Under the pieces are notes generated by a model. It searched no databases and was not told the DNA's origin. It saw only the letters and a program-made list of their open reading frames with translations. This document shows, one piece after another, positions 52,942 through 62,772 of a stretch of DNA of 64,000 nt. Position numbers and translations under genes: made by a program. The stretch's first letter is position 1. Every line of letters starts with the position of its first letter. This DNA is from Roseicyclus marinus (GTDB lineage: Bacteria > Pseudomonadota > Alphaproteobacteria > Rhodobacterales > Rhodobacteraceae), in assembly GCF_036322625.1 (NCBI RefSeq), contig NZ_AP027266.1, forward strand, positions 747,001 through 811,000, in the 5' to 3' direction.

Positions 52942-53796
52942 ATGCCGCGCAATCTCGACCTCACCGCCCTCCGCGCCTTCGTCGCCGTCGCCGATGCGGG
53001 CGGCGTGACCAAGGCCTCGGGCTATCTCAACCTCACCCAATCCGCCGTCTCGATGCAGCTCAAACGGCTCGAGGACATGCTGGGCGTGGGCCTCTTCGAC
53101 CGCTCCACCCGGCGGCTGATCCTGACGGGGCCGGGCGAACAGATGCTGGGCTATGCGCGGCGGATGCTCGATCTCAACGACGAGGTTCTGACGCGCCTCA
53201 CCGCCTCCGACTACGAGGGCAAACTGACGCTCGGTGTGCCCCATGACATCGTCTATCCCGCGATCCCCCGCGTCCTGCACCGGCTCGCCGTCGATTTTCC
53301 CCGCGTCAAGGTGCAGCTCGTCTCCTCCTACACCGAACGGCTCAAGCGCATGTTCGCCCGCGGTGAGGTCGACGCCATCCTCACGACCGAAGCCGATTGC
53401 GACGCGGGCGGCGAAACGCTGATCACCCGCCCCCTCGTCTGGGTCGGGGCCGAGGGCGGGCAGATGTGGAAACAGCGCCCCCTGCGGCTTGCCTTCGAAC
53501 ATGCCTGCATCTTCCGCAATTCCGTGCAGGCCGCGCTCGACCGGGCGGGCATCCCTTGGGAAATGGCGGTGGAATCCGATTCGATCCGCACGGTCGAGGC
53601 GTCCGTCAGCGCCGATCTCGCCGTCCATGCCTGTATCGAAGGCACCGAACCGCCCTATGTCGAACGCATCGCCCATGGCGGCGCGCTGCCGCCCTTGCCC
53701 CAGATCAAGATCAACCTCTACCGCTCCGACCTGAACCGGGGCCAGCCGCTCGACGCGCTCGTCGAATTGACCCGCTCGGGCTTCCGCAGCCTGTGA
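52942..53796 (+). CDS. LysR-family transcriptional regulator
   Basis: A 284-residue regulator with an N-terminal wHTH (LTALRAFVAVADAGGVTKAS, then LNLTQSAVSMQLKRLEDMLGVGLFDRSTRR) and an effector domain with VGAEGGQMWKQRPLRLAF. The start at 52942 (MPRNLDLT) is the family-like start; an ATG at 52909 adds 11 residues. It is divergent from the DUF1127 gene. The target is not evident. It is followed by a three-unit repeat. Confidence 0.85.
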   Translation: MPRNLDLTALRAFVAVADAGGVTKASGYLNLTQSAVSMQLKRLEDMLGVGLFDRSTRRLILTGPGEQMLGYARRMLDLNDEVLTRLTASDYEGKLTLGVPHDIVYPAIPRVLHRLAVDFPRVKVQLVSSYTERLKRMFARGEVDAILTTEADCDAGGETLITRPLVWVGAEGGQMWKQRPLRLAFEHACIFRNSVQAALDRAGIPWEMAVESDSIRTVEASVSADLAVHACIEGTEPPYVERIAHGGALPPLPQIKINLYRSDLNRGQPLDALVELTRSGFRSL

Positions 53797-53807
53797 CGGC
53801 GGCCAAG

Positions 53808-53974
53808 AGCATGTCGCGCAAAAGTGGGAACCGGTTTTGCGCTTCCCGGACATGCGGAACCAGAGAGCACGTCGCGCAAAAGTGGGAACCGGTTTTGCGC
53901 TCCCCGGACATGCGGAATCAGAGAGCATGTCGCGCAAAAGTGGGAACCGGTTTTGCGCTCCCCGGACATGCGAC
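53808..53974. repeat. Three tandem 58-bp palindromic units
   Basis: Units begin at 53808, 53866 and 53924. Each reads AGCA(T/C)GTCGCGCAAAA, then GTGGGAACCGG and TTTTGCGC, so GCGCAAAA and TTTTGCGC arms can pair, followed by CATGCG. A single diverged copy is at 23118. The whole array sits between the convergent LysR and quinone reductase genes. Confidence 0.9.
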
Positions 53975-53983
53975 AGCAGAAGA

Positions 53984-54943
53984 TCACAGCCGGATCACGA
54001 CCTTCCCCGTGCTCTTGCGCGCCCGCAACAGCGCCAGCGCCGCGCCCGCCTCCTCCAGCGGGTAGACCGCGCTCACATGCGGGCGGATGCGCCCCTCCGC
54101 CTGCCAGCCCATGACCTCGGCCAGCGATCCGGTCACCACTTCGGGCGCGAACCGCAGGTAGCCGCCCCAATAGACCCCCATCACCGTCACGTTCTTGACC
54201 AGCAGCAGATTGGCCGGGATTTGCGGCACGGTCCCGCTGGCAAAGCCGATGCACAGGATGCGCCCCTCGGGCCGTGTCGCGCGCAGCGCCGCGTCGAACC
54301 CCTCGCCCCCCACCGCGTCATAGACCACGTCGACCCCGCCGAGCGCCTTCAGCGCCCCGCGCAGATCGCCCGCCCCGCTGTCGATCAGGTGCCTGGCCCC
54401 CGCAGCCTTCGCCACGGCCAGTTTCTCTTCCCCCCGCGCCACCGCGATCACCTCGGCCCCCATGGCACTGCCCAGCTCCACCGCCGTCAGCCCCACGCCG
54501 CCCGCAGCCCCCAGGACCAGCAATCGCTCGCCCGCCCGCAACCTGGCCCGATGCGCCAGCGCGAGGTGCGAGGTGCCATAGGCCACGACAAACCCCGCCG
54601 CCGCCTCCATCCCCATCGCGTCGGGCAGGGCCACGGCGCGGCCCGCCTCGATCACGCAAAACTCCGCCAATCCCCCATGCCCCGCGAACCCCGCCACGCG
54701 CGCGCCCACCGCAGGCTCCGTCACCCCCGGCCCCAGCGCCTCGACCACGCCCGCAACCTCCATGCCCAGCGTGAAGGGCAGGGGGGGCGTGTCCTGGTAG
54801 CTCCCCTCGATCATCAGCAGATCGGCGAAATTCAACCCGCAGGCCGCGACCCGCACCAGGATCTCGCCCGGTCCGGGCTCCGGCCGTGCGATCTCGACCA
54901 ATGCGGGGGCCGTCCCGCTTTCGGTAACGCGAAAGGCGCGCAT
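53984..54943 (-). CDS. NADPH:quinone oxidoreductase-like (zinc-independent MDR)
   Basis: A 319-residue medium-chain dehydrogenase/reductase. The catalytic domain includes GEILVRVAACGLNFADLLMI and FTLGMEVAGVVEALGPGV, and the Rossmann fold is LLVLGAAGGVGLTAVELGSAMG. It lacks the zinc ligands of alcohol dehydrogenases and resembles QOR/NADPH:quinone reductases. The start at 54943 (MRAFRVTE) is the usual N-terminus. A 296-bp gap follows on the other side. Confidence 0.87.
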   Translation of the reverse strand: MRAFRVTESGTAPALVEIARPEPGPGEILVRVAACGLNFADLLMIEGSYQDTPPLPFTLGMEVAGVVEALGPGVTEPAVGARVAGFAGHGGLAEFCVIEAGRAVALPDAMGMEAAAGFVVAYGTSHLALAHRARLRAGERLLVLGAAGGVGLTAVELGSAMGAEVIAVARGEEKLAVAKAAGARHLIDSGAGDLRGALKALGGVDVVYDAVGGEGFDAALRATRPEGRILCIGFASGTVPQIPANLLLVKNVTVMGVYWGGYLRFAPEVVTGSLAEVMGWQAEGRIRPHVSAVYPLEEAGAALALLRARKSTGKVVIRL

Positions 54944-55239
54944 CGCCTGCCTCCTCCTGCCTCTGTCGCCCCTGCATAGCCCCGCCCGGACACCGCGCGC
55001 AAACGCCCCGTTGCTTGACACGCAAAAGGCGACTAACCTGCCCCGAACTCGCGTCGAATTGATCCTTTGCCTGGGTAACTGCCTCATAGGACGAGCGTGT
55101 GTGCCCGAATTCTCCAAAGGATTGATCCCGGAACGGGTCGCGCTATCTGTATCGCGCTGCGGGCCTCCCGTGGTGCAAATCGCCCGGGATGACCGGCGCG
55201 GGCGATCAAGGATCGGTTTGGCAATCAAGGGAGGGGCTC

Positions 55240-55623
55240 GTGAAGCACCCTGTAGACGTCCACGTCGGAAAACGCGTCCGGCATCGCCGCTGGATGGTCG
55301 GAATGACCCAGCAGCAGCTGGCCGAAAAGGTCGGCATCAAGTTCCAGCAGATTCAGAAATACGAAACCGGCATGAACCGCATCAGCGCCTCGCGCCTGTG
55401 GGACATCGCCGAAACGCTCTCGGTGCCCGTCGCCTATTTCTTCGAAGGCATGAACGGGGACGAGGCTGAAACCCAGACCGCCGCCAACCTCCAGGGCGTG
55501 CCGGGCGACATCCTCGCCGACAAGGAGGCGCTCGAACTGGTCCGCTCCTATTACGCGATCCCCGAAAACCAACGCCGCCGCCTCTTCGAACTGGCGCGCG
55601 TGCTCTCGGATGCGGCCGCCTGA
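55240..55623 (+). CDS. XRE-family transcriptional regulator
   Basis: A 127-residue regulator with a SinR-type HTH at about residues 12-65 (GKRVRHRRWMVGMTQQQLAE, then KFQQIQKYETGMNRISASRL). A short C-terminal helical part follows (YYAIPENQRRRLFELARVL). This small-regulator form is common and usually autoregulatory in alphaproteobacteria. The GTG start at 55240 follows AGGGAGGGG. An in-frame ATG at 55189 would add 17 residues. Confidence 0.83.
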   Translation: MKHPVDVHVGKRVRHRRWMVGMTQQQLAEKVGIKFQQIQKYETGMNRISASRLWDIAETLSVPVAYFFEGMNGDEAETQTAANLQGVPGDILADKEALELVRSYYAIPENQRRRLFELARVLSDAAA

Positions 55624-55707
55624 ACCGACCCTGGCCGCTTGACCCCGGTGGGGGGATCGTGCCACCTCCGCTCTGCGTCCCAGACCCGCAGAGCCCCGAG
55701 GCCCCAG

Positions 55708-56535
55708 ATGCACGATCCCACGCCCGGCGCCCCTGCCCACCTTCCCCAAGCTGATCTTGTCGCCTGCGCCCATGCGATGGCCGATGCGGCGCGCACGGCG
55801 ATCCTGCCCCATTTCCGCAACCCCGCGCTTTTGACCGAGGACAAGGGCATCGGCCGCTTCGACCCGGTGACCGAGGCCGACCGCGCCGCCGAAACCGCAA
55901 TGCGCGCCATCCTCGCCCAATACCGCCCCGAGGATGCGATCCTGGGCGAGGAACAGGGCACCAAATCCGGCACATCGGGCCTGACCTGGGTGATCGATCC
56001 CATCGACGGCACCCGCGCCTTCATGTCCGGCACGCCGACCTGGGGCGTGCTCATCGCGCTTTGCGATGCGACGGGCCCGCTCTACGGGCTGATCGACCAG
56101 CCCCATATCGGCGAAAGGTTCGAGGGCGGCTTTGGCCGCGCCCAGCTGACCGGCCCGCGCGGCACCCACCCGCTCCAAACCCGCGCCACGGCAGCGCTGT
56201 CCGATGCGATCCTCTTTTCCACCTTCCCCGAGGTCGGCACGCCCCAGGAACGCGCGGGCTTCGAGGCGGTGCGCGACCGCGTGAAACTCATCCGCTACGG
56301 CATGGATTGCTACGCCTATGCGCTGCTGGCCGCAGGCCAGATCGACCTCGTGATCGAGGCGGGGCTGGCCGCCTATGACATCTGCGCCCCCATCGCCGTG
56401 ATCGAGGCGGCGGGCGGCATCGTCACCGATTGGCAGGGCGGCCCCGTCCATGCCGGCGGTCGCGCGCTCGCCGCCGCCAATCCCGACATCCACGCCGCGG
56501 CCCTCGCCATCCTGAAAACCATCCGCCATGGCTGA
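55708..56535 (+). CDS. hisN: Histidinol-phosphatase-like inositol monophosphatase family protein
   Basis: A 275-residue magnesium-dependent phosphatase. It carries the IMPase metal-site words DPVTEADRAAE, GEEQG and WVIDPIDGTRAFMSG (motif A), plus GLAAYDICAPIAVIEAAGG with motif B. The DPIDGTRAF plus SGTPTWG pattern is shared with HisN-type histidinol-phosphate phosphatases, so histidine biosynthesis is the best guess, but other phosphate esters are possible. The start at 55708 (MHDPTPGAP) follows the upstream ATG-free leader. The repeat array begins 42 bp after the stop. Confidence 0.8.
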   Translation: MHDPTPGAPAHLPQADLVACAHAMADAARTAILPHFRNPALLTEDKGIGRFDPVTEADRAAETAMRAILAQYRPEDAILGEEQGTKSGTSGLTWVIDPIDGTRAFMSGTPTWGVLIALCDATGPLYGLIDQPHIGERFEGGFGRAQLTGPRGTHPLQTRATAALSDAILFSTFPEVGTPQERAGFEAVRDRVKLIRYGMDCYAYALLAAGQIDLVIEAGLAAYDICAPIAVIEAAGGIVTDWQGGPVHAGGRALAAANPDIHAAALAILKTIRHG

Positions 56536-57212
56536 GCCGCCCCCGGCCTCGCCCGCGCGCCCCCTCCTCACTCTTTCCGTAGGGTGCCGCCTTCCGGCGC
56601 ACCGAACTCCCCACCACCCGCAAACCACGTTCCCCCCTTCGGTCGGGTGCCGCCTTCAGGCGCACCAACCCTCACACCACCGCCCCAAAAGGCGCGCCCA
56701 CAAACGCCCCACCCTCATTCCTTGGGTGGGGTGCCGCCTTCAGGCGCACCCCCGACCCGACCACCAGATTTCCCCGTCGCCCCGCCATGCGCTTTCCACC
56801 CTCACCCCTTCGGTAGGGTGCCGCCTTCAGGCGCACCCACCCCCTTACCATCACCCCCAAACACGCGGCGAACAACACGCCACCCTCACCCCTCCGGTAG
56901 GGTGCCGCCTTCAGGCGCACCAAATCCCCCACCATCCGCAAACCACGTTCCCCTCCTGCGCAGGGTGCAGCCTTTACGCGCACCCGATCTCGCACCGCCG
57001 CTCCCAAACGCACCGCCAAACAGGCCCCATCCTAACCCCTTCGGTAGGGTGCCGCCTTCAGGCGCACCCCCGACCCGACCACCACATGTCCCCGTCGCCC
57101 CGCCACACACGCCCCACCCTCACCCAATCCGTCTCCTGCCGCCCTCGACCGCACCCATTCCCCGGCCATCGCACCGCCCGAACCACCCCTCTCTCCCCCA
57201 AGGTCCACCGCC
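56536..57212. repeat. Array of eight palindromic repeat units as a 318-bp tandem duplication
   Basis: Units with core GGGTGCCGCC start at 56582, 56645, 56729, 56816, 56900, 56963 and 57047, with an eighth, degraded unit at 57134. Spacings are 63, 84, 87, 84, 63, 84 and 87 bp. The second four repeat the first four exactly 318 bp later, including the spacer text. Spacers such as the CCCGACCCGACCACCA words therefore recur. The core is a GGTGC(C)GCC-TTCA-GGCGCACC palindrome, the same family as at 34.3 and 34.5 kb. Confidence 0.9.
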
Positions 57213-58556
57213 ATGCCTGAGCTTCTCCTGCGCAACGCCCGCACCCTCGTCACCATGGACGACGCGGGCACCGAATTGTCCGATGCCGATATCCTGATCC
57301 GCGACGGGGTCATCGTGGCGCTGGGCCAGGGGCTTGCCACGCAGGGCGACACGCTCGATTGCGCGGGCTGCGTCGTCACGCCGGGTCTCGTGAACACCCA
57401 CCACCATCTCTACCAGACGCTCACCCGCGCGGTGCCCGGCGCGCAGGATGCGGCGCTCTTCGGCTGGCTCACCACGCTCTACCCGATCTGGGCGCGCTTC
57501 ACCCCCGACCACATGCGTGTCTCCGCCCTCACGGGCCTTGCGGAACTGGCGCTGTCGGGCTGCACCACCTCCTCCGATCACCTCTATCTCTATCCCAACG
57601 GGTCCCGGCTCGACGACACGATCGAGGCGGCGGGCATGATCGGCCTGCGCCTGCATGCGACGCGCGGGGCCATGTCCATCGGGCAAAGCGCCGGGGGCCT
57701 GCCCCCCGACAGCCTGGTGGAGGACGAAGCCGCGATCCTGAACGATTGCCTGCGCGTCATCGATGCCTTTCACGATACGACCCCCGGCGCGATGATCCGC
57801 ATTGGCGTGGCTCCCTGTTCGCCCTTTTCCGTCAGCCGCGAATTGATGCGCGATGCCGCGATCCTGGCCCGCGACAAGGGCGTGATGCTGCACACACATC
57901 TGGCCGAGAATGATGAAGATATCGCTTACAGCCTCGCCAAATTCGGCTGCCGCCCCGGCGATTATGCCGAAAGCCTCGGCTGGACCGGCCCCGATGTCTG
58001 GCATGCGCATTGCGTGAAGCTCGACGCCGCCGAGATCGACCTTTTCGCCCGCACCCGCACCGGTGTCGCGCATTGCCCCTGTTCCAATTGCCGCCTCGCC
58101 TCGGGCATCGCACCCGTGCGCGCCATGCGCGACGCGGGCGTCCCCGTGGGCTTGGGCGTCGATGGCTCCGCCTCCAACGACGCGGGCAATCTCGTGGCCG
58201 AGGCGCGGATGGCCATGCTCCTGCAACGCGTTGCCTCCGGCCCCGGCGCCATGTCCCCGCGCGAAGCCTTGCGCATCGCCACGCGCGGCGGGGCCGAGGT
58301 CCTGGGCCGTGACGATCATCTGGGGCAGATCGCACCGGGCTACCGCGCCGATCTCGCCATCTGGGATGTCTCGGGCGTCGAGGCGGCCGGGTCCTGGGAT
58401 CCCGCGTCCCTCCTTCTCGCCGGTCCCACCCGCGTCCGCGACCTCCTCGTCGAAGGTCGCCGCGTCGTGGCCGAGGGGCAGGTGGTCACCCTCGATCTGC
58501 CCGCCGTTCTCGCCGATCAGCGGCGTCTTGCCGAGGCTCTTGCGCGGAACGAGTAA
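57213..58556 (+). CDS. 8-oxoguanine deaminase-like amidohydrolase
   Basis: A 447-residue metal-dependent amidohydrolase of the AtzB/TrzN-8-oxoguanine deaminase group. The metal motif is VNTHHHLYQTLTR, then THLAEN (HxE), WHAHCVKLD and GLGVDGSASNDAGNL with the catalytic Asp. This set fits the 8-oxoguanine/isoxanthopterin deaminase group. If so it makes urate from 8-oxoguanine, feeding the urate pathway. It starts at 57213, directly after the repeat array. Other aminohydrolase substrates remain possible. Confidence 0.83.
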   Translation: MPELLLRNARTLVTMDDAGTELSDADILIRDGVIVALGQGLATQGDTLDCAGCVVTPGLVNTHHHLYQTLTRAVPGAQDAALFGWLTTLYPIWARFTPDHMRVSALTGLAELALSGCTTSSDHLYLYPNGSRLDDTIEAAGMIGLRLHATRGAMSIGQSAGGLPPDSLVEDEAAILNDCLRVIDAFHDTTPGAMIRIGVAPCSPFSVSRELMRDAAILARDKGVMLHTHLAENDEDIAYSLAKFGCRPGDYAESLGWTGPDVWHAHCVKLDAAEIDLFARTRTGVAHCPCSNCRLASGIAPVRAMRDAGVPVGLGVDGSASNDAGNLVAEARMAMLLQRVASGPGAMSPREALRIATRGGAEVLGRDDHLGQIAPGYRADLAIWDVSGVEAAGSWDPASLLLAGPTRVRDLLVEGRRVVAEGQVVTLDLPAVLADQRRLAEALARNE

Positions 58557-58747
58557 CAGTTTCTCAATCAATCTCTGATCCAACGCCTCGAATCTCGAAG
58601 ATTCTTAATACTTTCGCAACCTATCCCCAGTTTTGTTAACAGTTTCGAAAGCTTTGCGCGCCTGCCCCCGCAGCGCGCCCTTGCCTTGCGCCCGTCGTGG
58701 CCTCATCCTGTTTCCATAACCCCAAGAACGCAGACCCGAGGCTCCCC

Positions 58748-59218
58748 ATGATCCCCCGCAACGCCCTGCTTTCGCTCGCCTTTCTCGCAGCCCTTGCCGC
58801 CTGTGCGCCGCAATCGGGCACCGAACGCCTCTCCGCCGGGGCGACCGTCGACATCGCCTCGGCGGGCACGCAGCTGTCCTTCCAGCGCGCGGGCGGCGGC
58901 ATCATCCGCCCCCTCAGCCATTCCCCCCAACTGCAAGCCGCAGCCGAAGAGCAGGCGCAAAACCTGAATGTTTCCAACAGCATGGGCCAAATCGGCGCGG
59001 GCGGAACCGCGCTCTCCGACCGCCTGCGCCGCGCGGGCTACACCGCCTGCGCCTCCGCCGAAAACACCGCCACAGGCACGCCCGACATCCGCTCGACCAT
59101 CGCGACCTGGATGGAAAACCCCGATCAGCGCGCCAATATCCTCAATCCCCAAGTCACCCAGTTCGGCTTCGCCGGCACCGGCGACACGTGGGTCCTCGTC
59201 CTTGCGCGCCCGTGCTGA
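58748..59218 (+). CDS. CAP-domain lipoprotein
   Basis: A 156-residue lipoprotein with signal peptide ending LAALAAC (Cys near residue 19). The CAP/SCP fold is recognised from LQAAAEEQAQNLNVSNSMGQ, AENTATG and the C-terminal WMENPDQRANILNPQVTQFGFA. The start at 58748 (MIPRNALL) is taken because the signal peptide then starts correctly. The role of bacterial CAP proteins is uncertain. It is flanked by an AT-richer gap upstream. Confidence 0.82.
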   Translation: MIPRNALLSLAFLAALAACAPQSGTERLSAGATVDIASAGTQLSFQRAGGGIIRPLSHSPQLQAAAEEQAQNLNVSNSMGQIGAGGTALSDRLRRAGYTACASAENTATGTPDIRSTIATWMENPDQRANILNPQVTQFGFAGTGDTWVLVLARPC

Positions 59219-59291
59219 GGTCACACATATCGCGCAAAAGCGGGGCCTGACGCTACCCGCCCCGAGCGTTCCAACTAAATGATCTTAAAAA

Positions 59292-59324
59292 GAAAAACGG
59301 CCCCGGTTCCTCCCCCGGGGCCGT
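59292..59324 (-). terminator. Terminator after ilvC
   Basis: ACGGCCCCGG and CCGGGGCCGT form a perfect 10-bp stem around eight bases, and on the minus strand TTTTTCTTTTT follows. It lies 43 bp after the ilvC stop. Confidence 0.92.
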
Positions 59325-59367
59325 CCGGCCATCGCCTCGGCGACAGCGTCAGGTCTTGGTTCTTGGC

Positions 59368-60489
<1,122 letters not shown>

Positions 60490-60500
60490 TTAGAAAGTCA

Positions 60501-60523
60501 TGCGCAATAAAAAGAAATACGCA
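60501..60523. promoter_or_regulatory. Candidate Lrp operator
   Basis: TGCGCAAT and AATACGCA form an 8-bp imperfect inverted repeat around AAAAAGA just before the lrp start and in the ilvC gap. Lrp/AsnC sites are commonly of this form, but the assignment is by position only. Confidence 0.45.
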
Positions 60524-60530
60524 AAAAACA

Positions 60531-60986
60531 ATGCTTGATGACAGCGACCGCCGTCTCCTGCGCCAGTTGCAGGCAGACCCCGCCCAACCCGTGACCGAGC
60601 TTGCCCGCGCCGCCGGCCTCGCGCTGGCCACCACCTACAAACGTCTCGAACGGCTCGAGGCGCAGGGCATCTTGCGCGGGCAGCGCATGACGATCCACTG
60701 GCCCGCCTTGGGCTACGCGGTCGAGGTCAGCCTGCGCATCACCCTCGACAAGACCAATCCCCGCGCCTTCGACGAATTCCTCGCCGCCGCCCGCGACGTG
60801 CCCGAGGTGATCGAGATCCAGACCTTTCTGGGCCGCGTCGATGCACGGCTTGCCGTGATCGCCCGCTCCATGTCGCATTATCAGGAGATCTACCGCGACC
60901 GCATCCTGTCCCTGCCGCATATCGCCGACATCGAGGCGCTGATGCATGTGGCCAGCGTCAAGAACCAGCAAACACTGCCCCTATGA
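60531..60986 (+). CDS. Lrp/AsnC-family transcriptional regulator
   Basis: A 151-residue regulator with an AsnC-type HTH at about residues 3-60 (DSDRRLLRQLQADPAQPVTE, then TTYKRLERLEAQGILRGQRM) and a RAM effector domain (VIEIQTFLGRVDARLAVIAR). The ATG start at 60531 is preferred over upstream alternatives. It is divergent from ilvC, whose product makes branched-chain amino acids that Lrp proteins often sense. It overlaps the next lrp gene by ATGA. Confidence 0.88.
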   Translation: MLDDSDRRLLRQLQADPAQPVTELARAAGLALATTYKRLERLEAQGILRGQRMTIHWPALGYAVEVSLRITLDKTNPRAFDEFLAAARDVPEVIEIQTFLGRVDARLAVIARSMSHYQEIYRDRILSLPHIADIEALMHVASVKNQQTLPL

Positions 60987-61441
60987 TCGACCTTGACGCC
61001 ACCGACCGCGCGATCCTGCGCGCGCTGCAACAGGATGCGACGCTTGCCGCCTCCGCGCTTGGCCGCCGCATCGGCCTGTCGCAACCGGCCGCCTGGCGCC
61101 GCATCAAACGCCTGACCGAGGCGGGTGTCCTGGGCGCGCGCTCCCTCGATCTCGACCTCGAGGCGCTGGGCTTTGGCGTCACGGTGTTTCTGGGCGTGAA
61201 ACTCGCGCTCAAGGGCCGCGTCAGCCTGCAGGATTTCGAACGCGCGGTTTCCGCCATCCCCGAGGTGCAGACGGTCGAACATGTGCTCGGTCTCTATGAT
61301 TTCCGCCTGCGCGTCGTGGCCCGCGACCTGCCCGATTTCGAGCGGGTGCTGCGCCGCCGGATCATGACCCTGCCCGGTGTCGGACAGGTGGAGGCCAATG
61401 TCCTTCTGTCCGAGGAACGCCGCCCCGGTCCCTTGGGCTGA
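60983..61441 (+). CDS. Second Lrp/AsnC-family regulator
   Basis: A 152-residue regulator with the HTH TDRAILRALQQDATLAASAL, then LSQPAAWRRIKRLTEAGVLG, and a RAM-type tail VEHVLGLYDFRLRVVARDL. It is a diverged paralogue of the gene before it and overlaps it by ATGA, so both are probably translated together. The two might act as a hetero-oligomer (inference). Confidence 0.88.
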   Translation: MIDLDATDRAILRALQQDATLAASALGRRIGLSQPAAWRRIKRLTEAGVLGARSLDLDLEALGFGVTVFLGVKLALKGRVSLQDFERAVSAIPEVQTVEHVLGLYDFRLRVVARDLPDFERVLRRRIMTLPGVGQVEANVLLSEERRPGPLG

Positions 61442-61444
61442 GCC

Positions 61445-61506
61445 TCTTCATCTTGGCAAGAAAACTCCGGGGGAGACGCGACCCAAAGGGGCGCGGCGGG
61501 GGCAGA
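61445..61506. repeat. CTTCATCTTGGC and GGCAGAGCCCCC repeat
   Basis: The gap between the second lrp and the ubiH-like gene contains CTTCATCTTGGCAAGAAAACTCC, followed after about 25 bases by GGGGGCAGAGCCCCC. These are the same word pair as at 42.75-42.94 kb and 5.0 kb. Confidence 0.75.
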
Positions 61507-61513
61507 GCCCCCT

Positions 61514-62719
61514 TTACCCGGTGGCCCCAAGCCCCGCGCGCATCATGACGCGCCGGACGGGCGTCACCGAATAGATCGCGTTCAGCGCCCGCATCCGCAT
61601 GTCGCGCAAGCCCTGCGCCTCGGCCATCGAGGCGCGGTTGAGCGCATCCACCCCCGTGACCCGCGCCAGAACCTCCGCATGACGCGCGCGATGATAGGCG
61701 CGCAACAGCTCGCGCGCGCCCGGATCGGCCGGTTGCGCCAGGACCAGGTCCAGCAGAACGCGCAGGTCCTTGAGGCTCATGTTCAATCCCTGCGCCCCGA
61801 TCGGGGGGACGACATGCGCGGCCTCGGCCACAAGCGCGATCCGTTCCGCCTCCATCCGGTCGGCGATCTGGCTGATGATGGGCCAGATCGTGCGCCGGCG
61901 GATCAGGGTCAGCGGCCCGAACAGATGGGCGGAGCGTTCCGTCATCTCGGCGTTGAAGGCCTCCTCGGGCAGGGTGGCAAGCCGTTGCGCCTCGGGGCCG
62001 CGTTCCATCCACACCACGGCGGAACAGGGTCTGCCGTCATGATCGGGCAGCGGCACAAGCGTAAAGGGCCCGCCCGAGCGGTGGATCTCGGTCGATACGT
62101 TCTCGTGCGGGATCGGGTGGGTCACGGCAAAGGCCAGCGCCTTTTGTCCATAGCGCAGCGTGGTCGCGGCGATGCCTGCGGCCTCCCGCACGGGGCTGGT
62201 GCGGCCATCGGCGCCGATCACGAGTTTCGCCGAAATCCGGGCACCGTCGCTCAGGCTCACGCGCGCCTCGGCCTCGCGGGTCATCAGCTGCGCCGTGCCT
62301 TTGCCGGGGCGGAAATCCACATTGGGCAGCTCTGCCAGATGCGCCGAGATCTCGCGCCGCAAGAGCCAATTGGGCAGGTTCCAGCCAAAGGGCAGCTCCG
62401 AGATATCGGCGGCGTTGAAATCATGGGCCACGCGGGGTTCCGCGATCTCGCCGCCCGCATCCACGATCCGCATCACCTGCAGCGGCATGGCATGGGGGGC
62501 AAGGCGATCCCAGAGCCCCGCGCGGTCGAGGAACTGGCGCGAGGGTTGAAGAAAGGCCGTGGTGCGCAGGTCGGAGCCTTCGGCCGCCGCGTCGGTCACT
62601 GGGGGGGCCGGGTCTGCGCAGATCACCGACAAGCCCGCTTTCCCGAAGGCTGCGGCGGCGATCAGGCCGGCGATGCCGCCGCCCGAGATGAAGATGTCGG
62701 TGTGTTCGATCTGAGCCAT
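61514..62719 (-). CDS. UbiH/UbiF/Coq6-family ubiquinone hydroxylase
   Basis: A 401-residue FAD monooxygenase. The dinucleotide site is IFISGGGIAGLIAAAAFGKAGL, and the second FAD-binding motif, usually GDAAH, reads AEAAHVVPPIGAQGLNMSLKDLRVLL here. The middle contains LVIGADGRTSPVREAAGI. It is assigned to ubiquinone ring hydroxylation by family membership; the specific ring position cannot be told. A pair of palindromes lies just upstream (at 62773-62830), between it and the HAD gene. Confidence 0.85.
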   Translation of the reverse strand: MAQIEHTDIFISGGGIAGLIAAAAFGKAGLSVICADPAPPVTDAAAEGSDLRTTAFLQPSRQFLDRAGLWDRLAPHAMPLQVMRIVDAGGEIAEPRVAHDFNAADISELPFGWNLPNWLLRREISAHLAELPNVDFRPGKGTAQLMTREAEARVSLSDGARISAKLVIGADGRTSPVREAAGIAATTLRYGQKALAFAVTHPIPHENVSTEIHRSGGPFTLVPLPDHDGRPCSAVVWMERGPEAQRLATLPEEAFNAEMTERSAHLFGPLTLIRRRTIWPIISQIADRMEAERIALVAEAAHVVPPIGAQGLNMSLKDLRVLLDLVLAQPADPGARELLRAYHRARHAEVLARVTGVDALNRASMAEAQGLRDMRMRALNAIYSVTPVRRVMMRAGLGATG

Positions 62720-62772
62720 GGTCCAGAGCTAGGGCGATCTGGGGCCCACGACGACGCGACAGGCTGTCCCAA

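Noticed and set aside
55015-55040. TTGACA as a -35 box upstream of the XRE gene
   Set aside because: No convincing -10 hexamer lies 16-18 bases downstream, and the site is about 220 bp from the start codon.
56536-57212. CRISPR-like array of eight units
   Set aside because: Spacers are not unique: the second half repeats the first half 318 bp later. Repeats are palindromes also found singly elsewhere, and no cas gene is present.
56528-57220. A 230-residue open frame through the repeat array with SVGCRLQAHP repeats
   Set aside because: It is open because the units are multiples of three; other frames on both strands are open too, and no conserved protein or ribosome site supports it.
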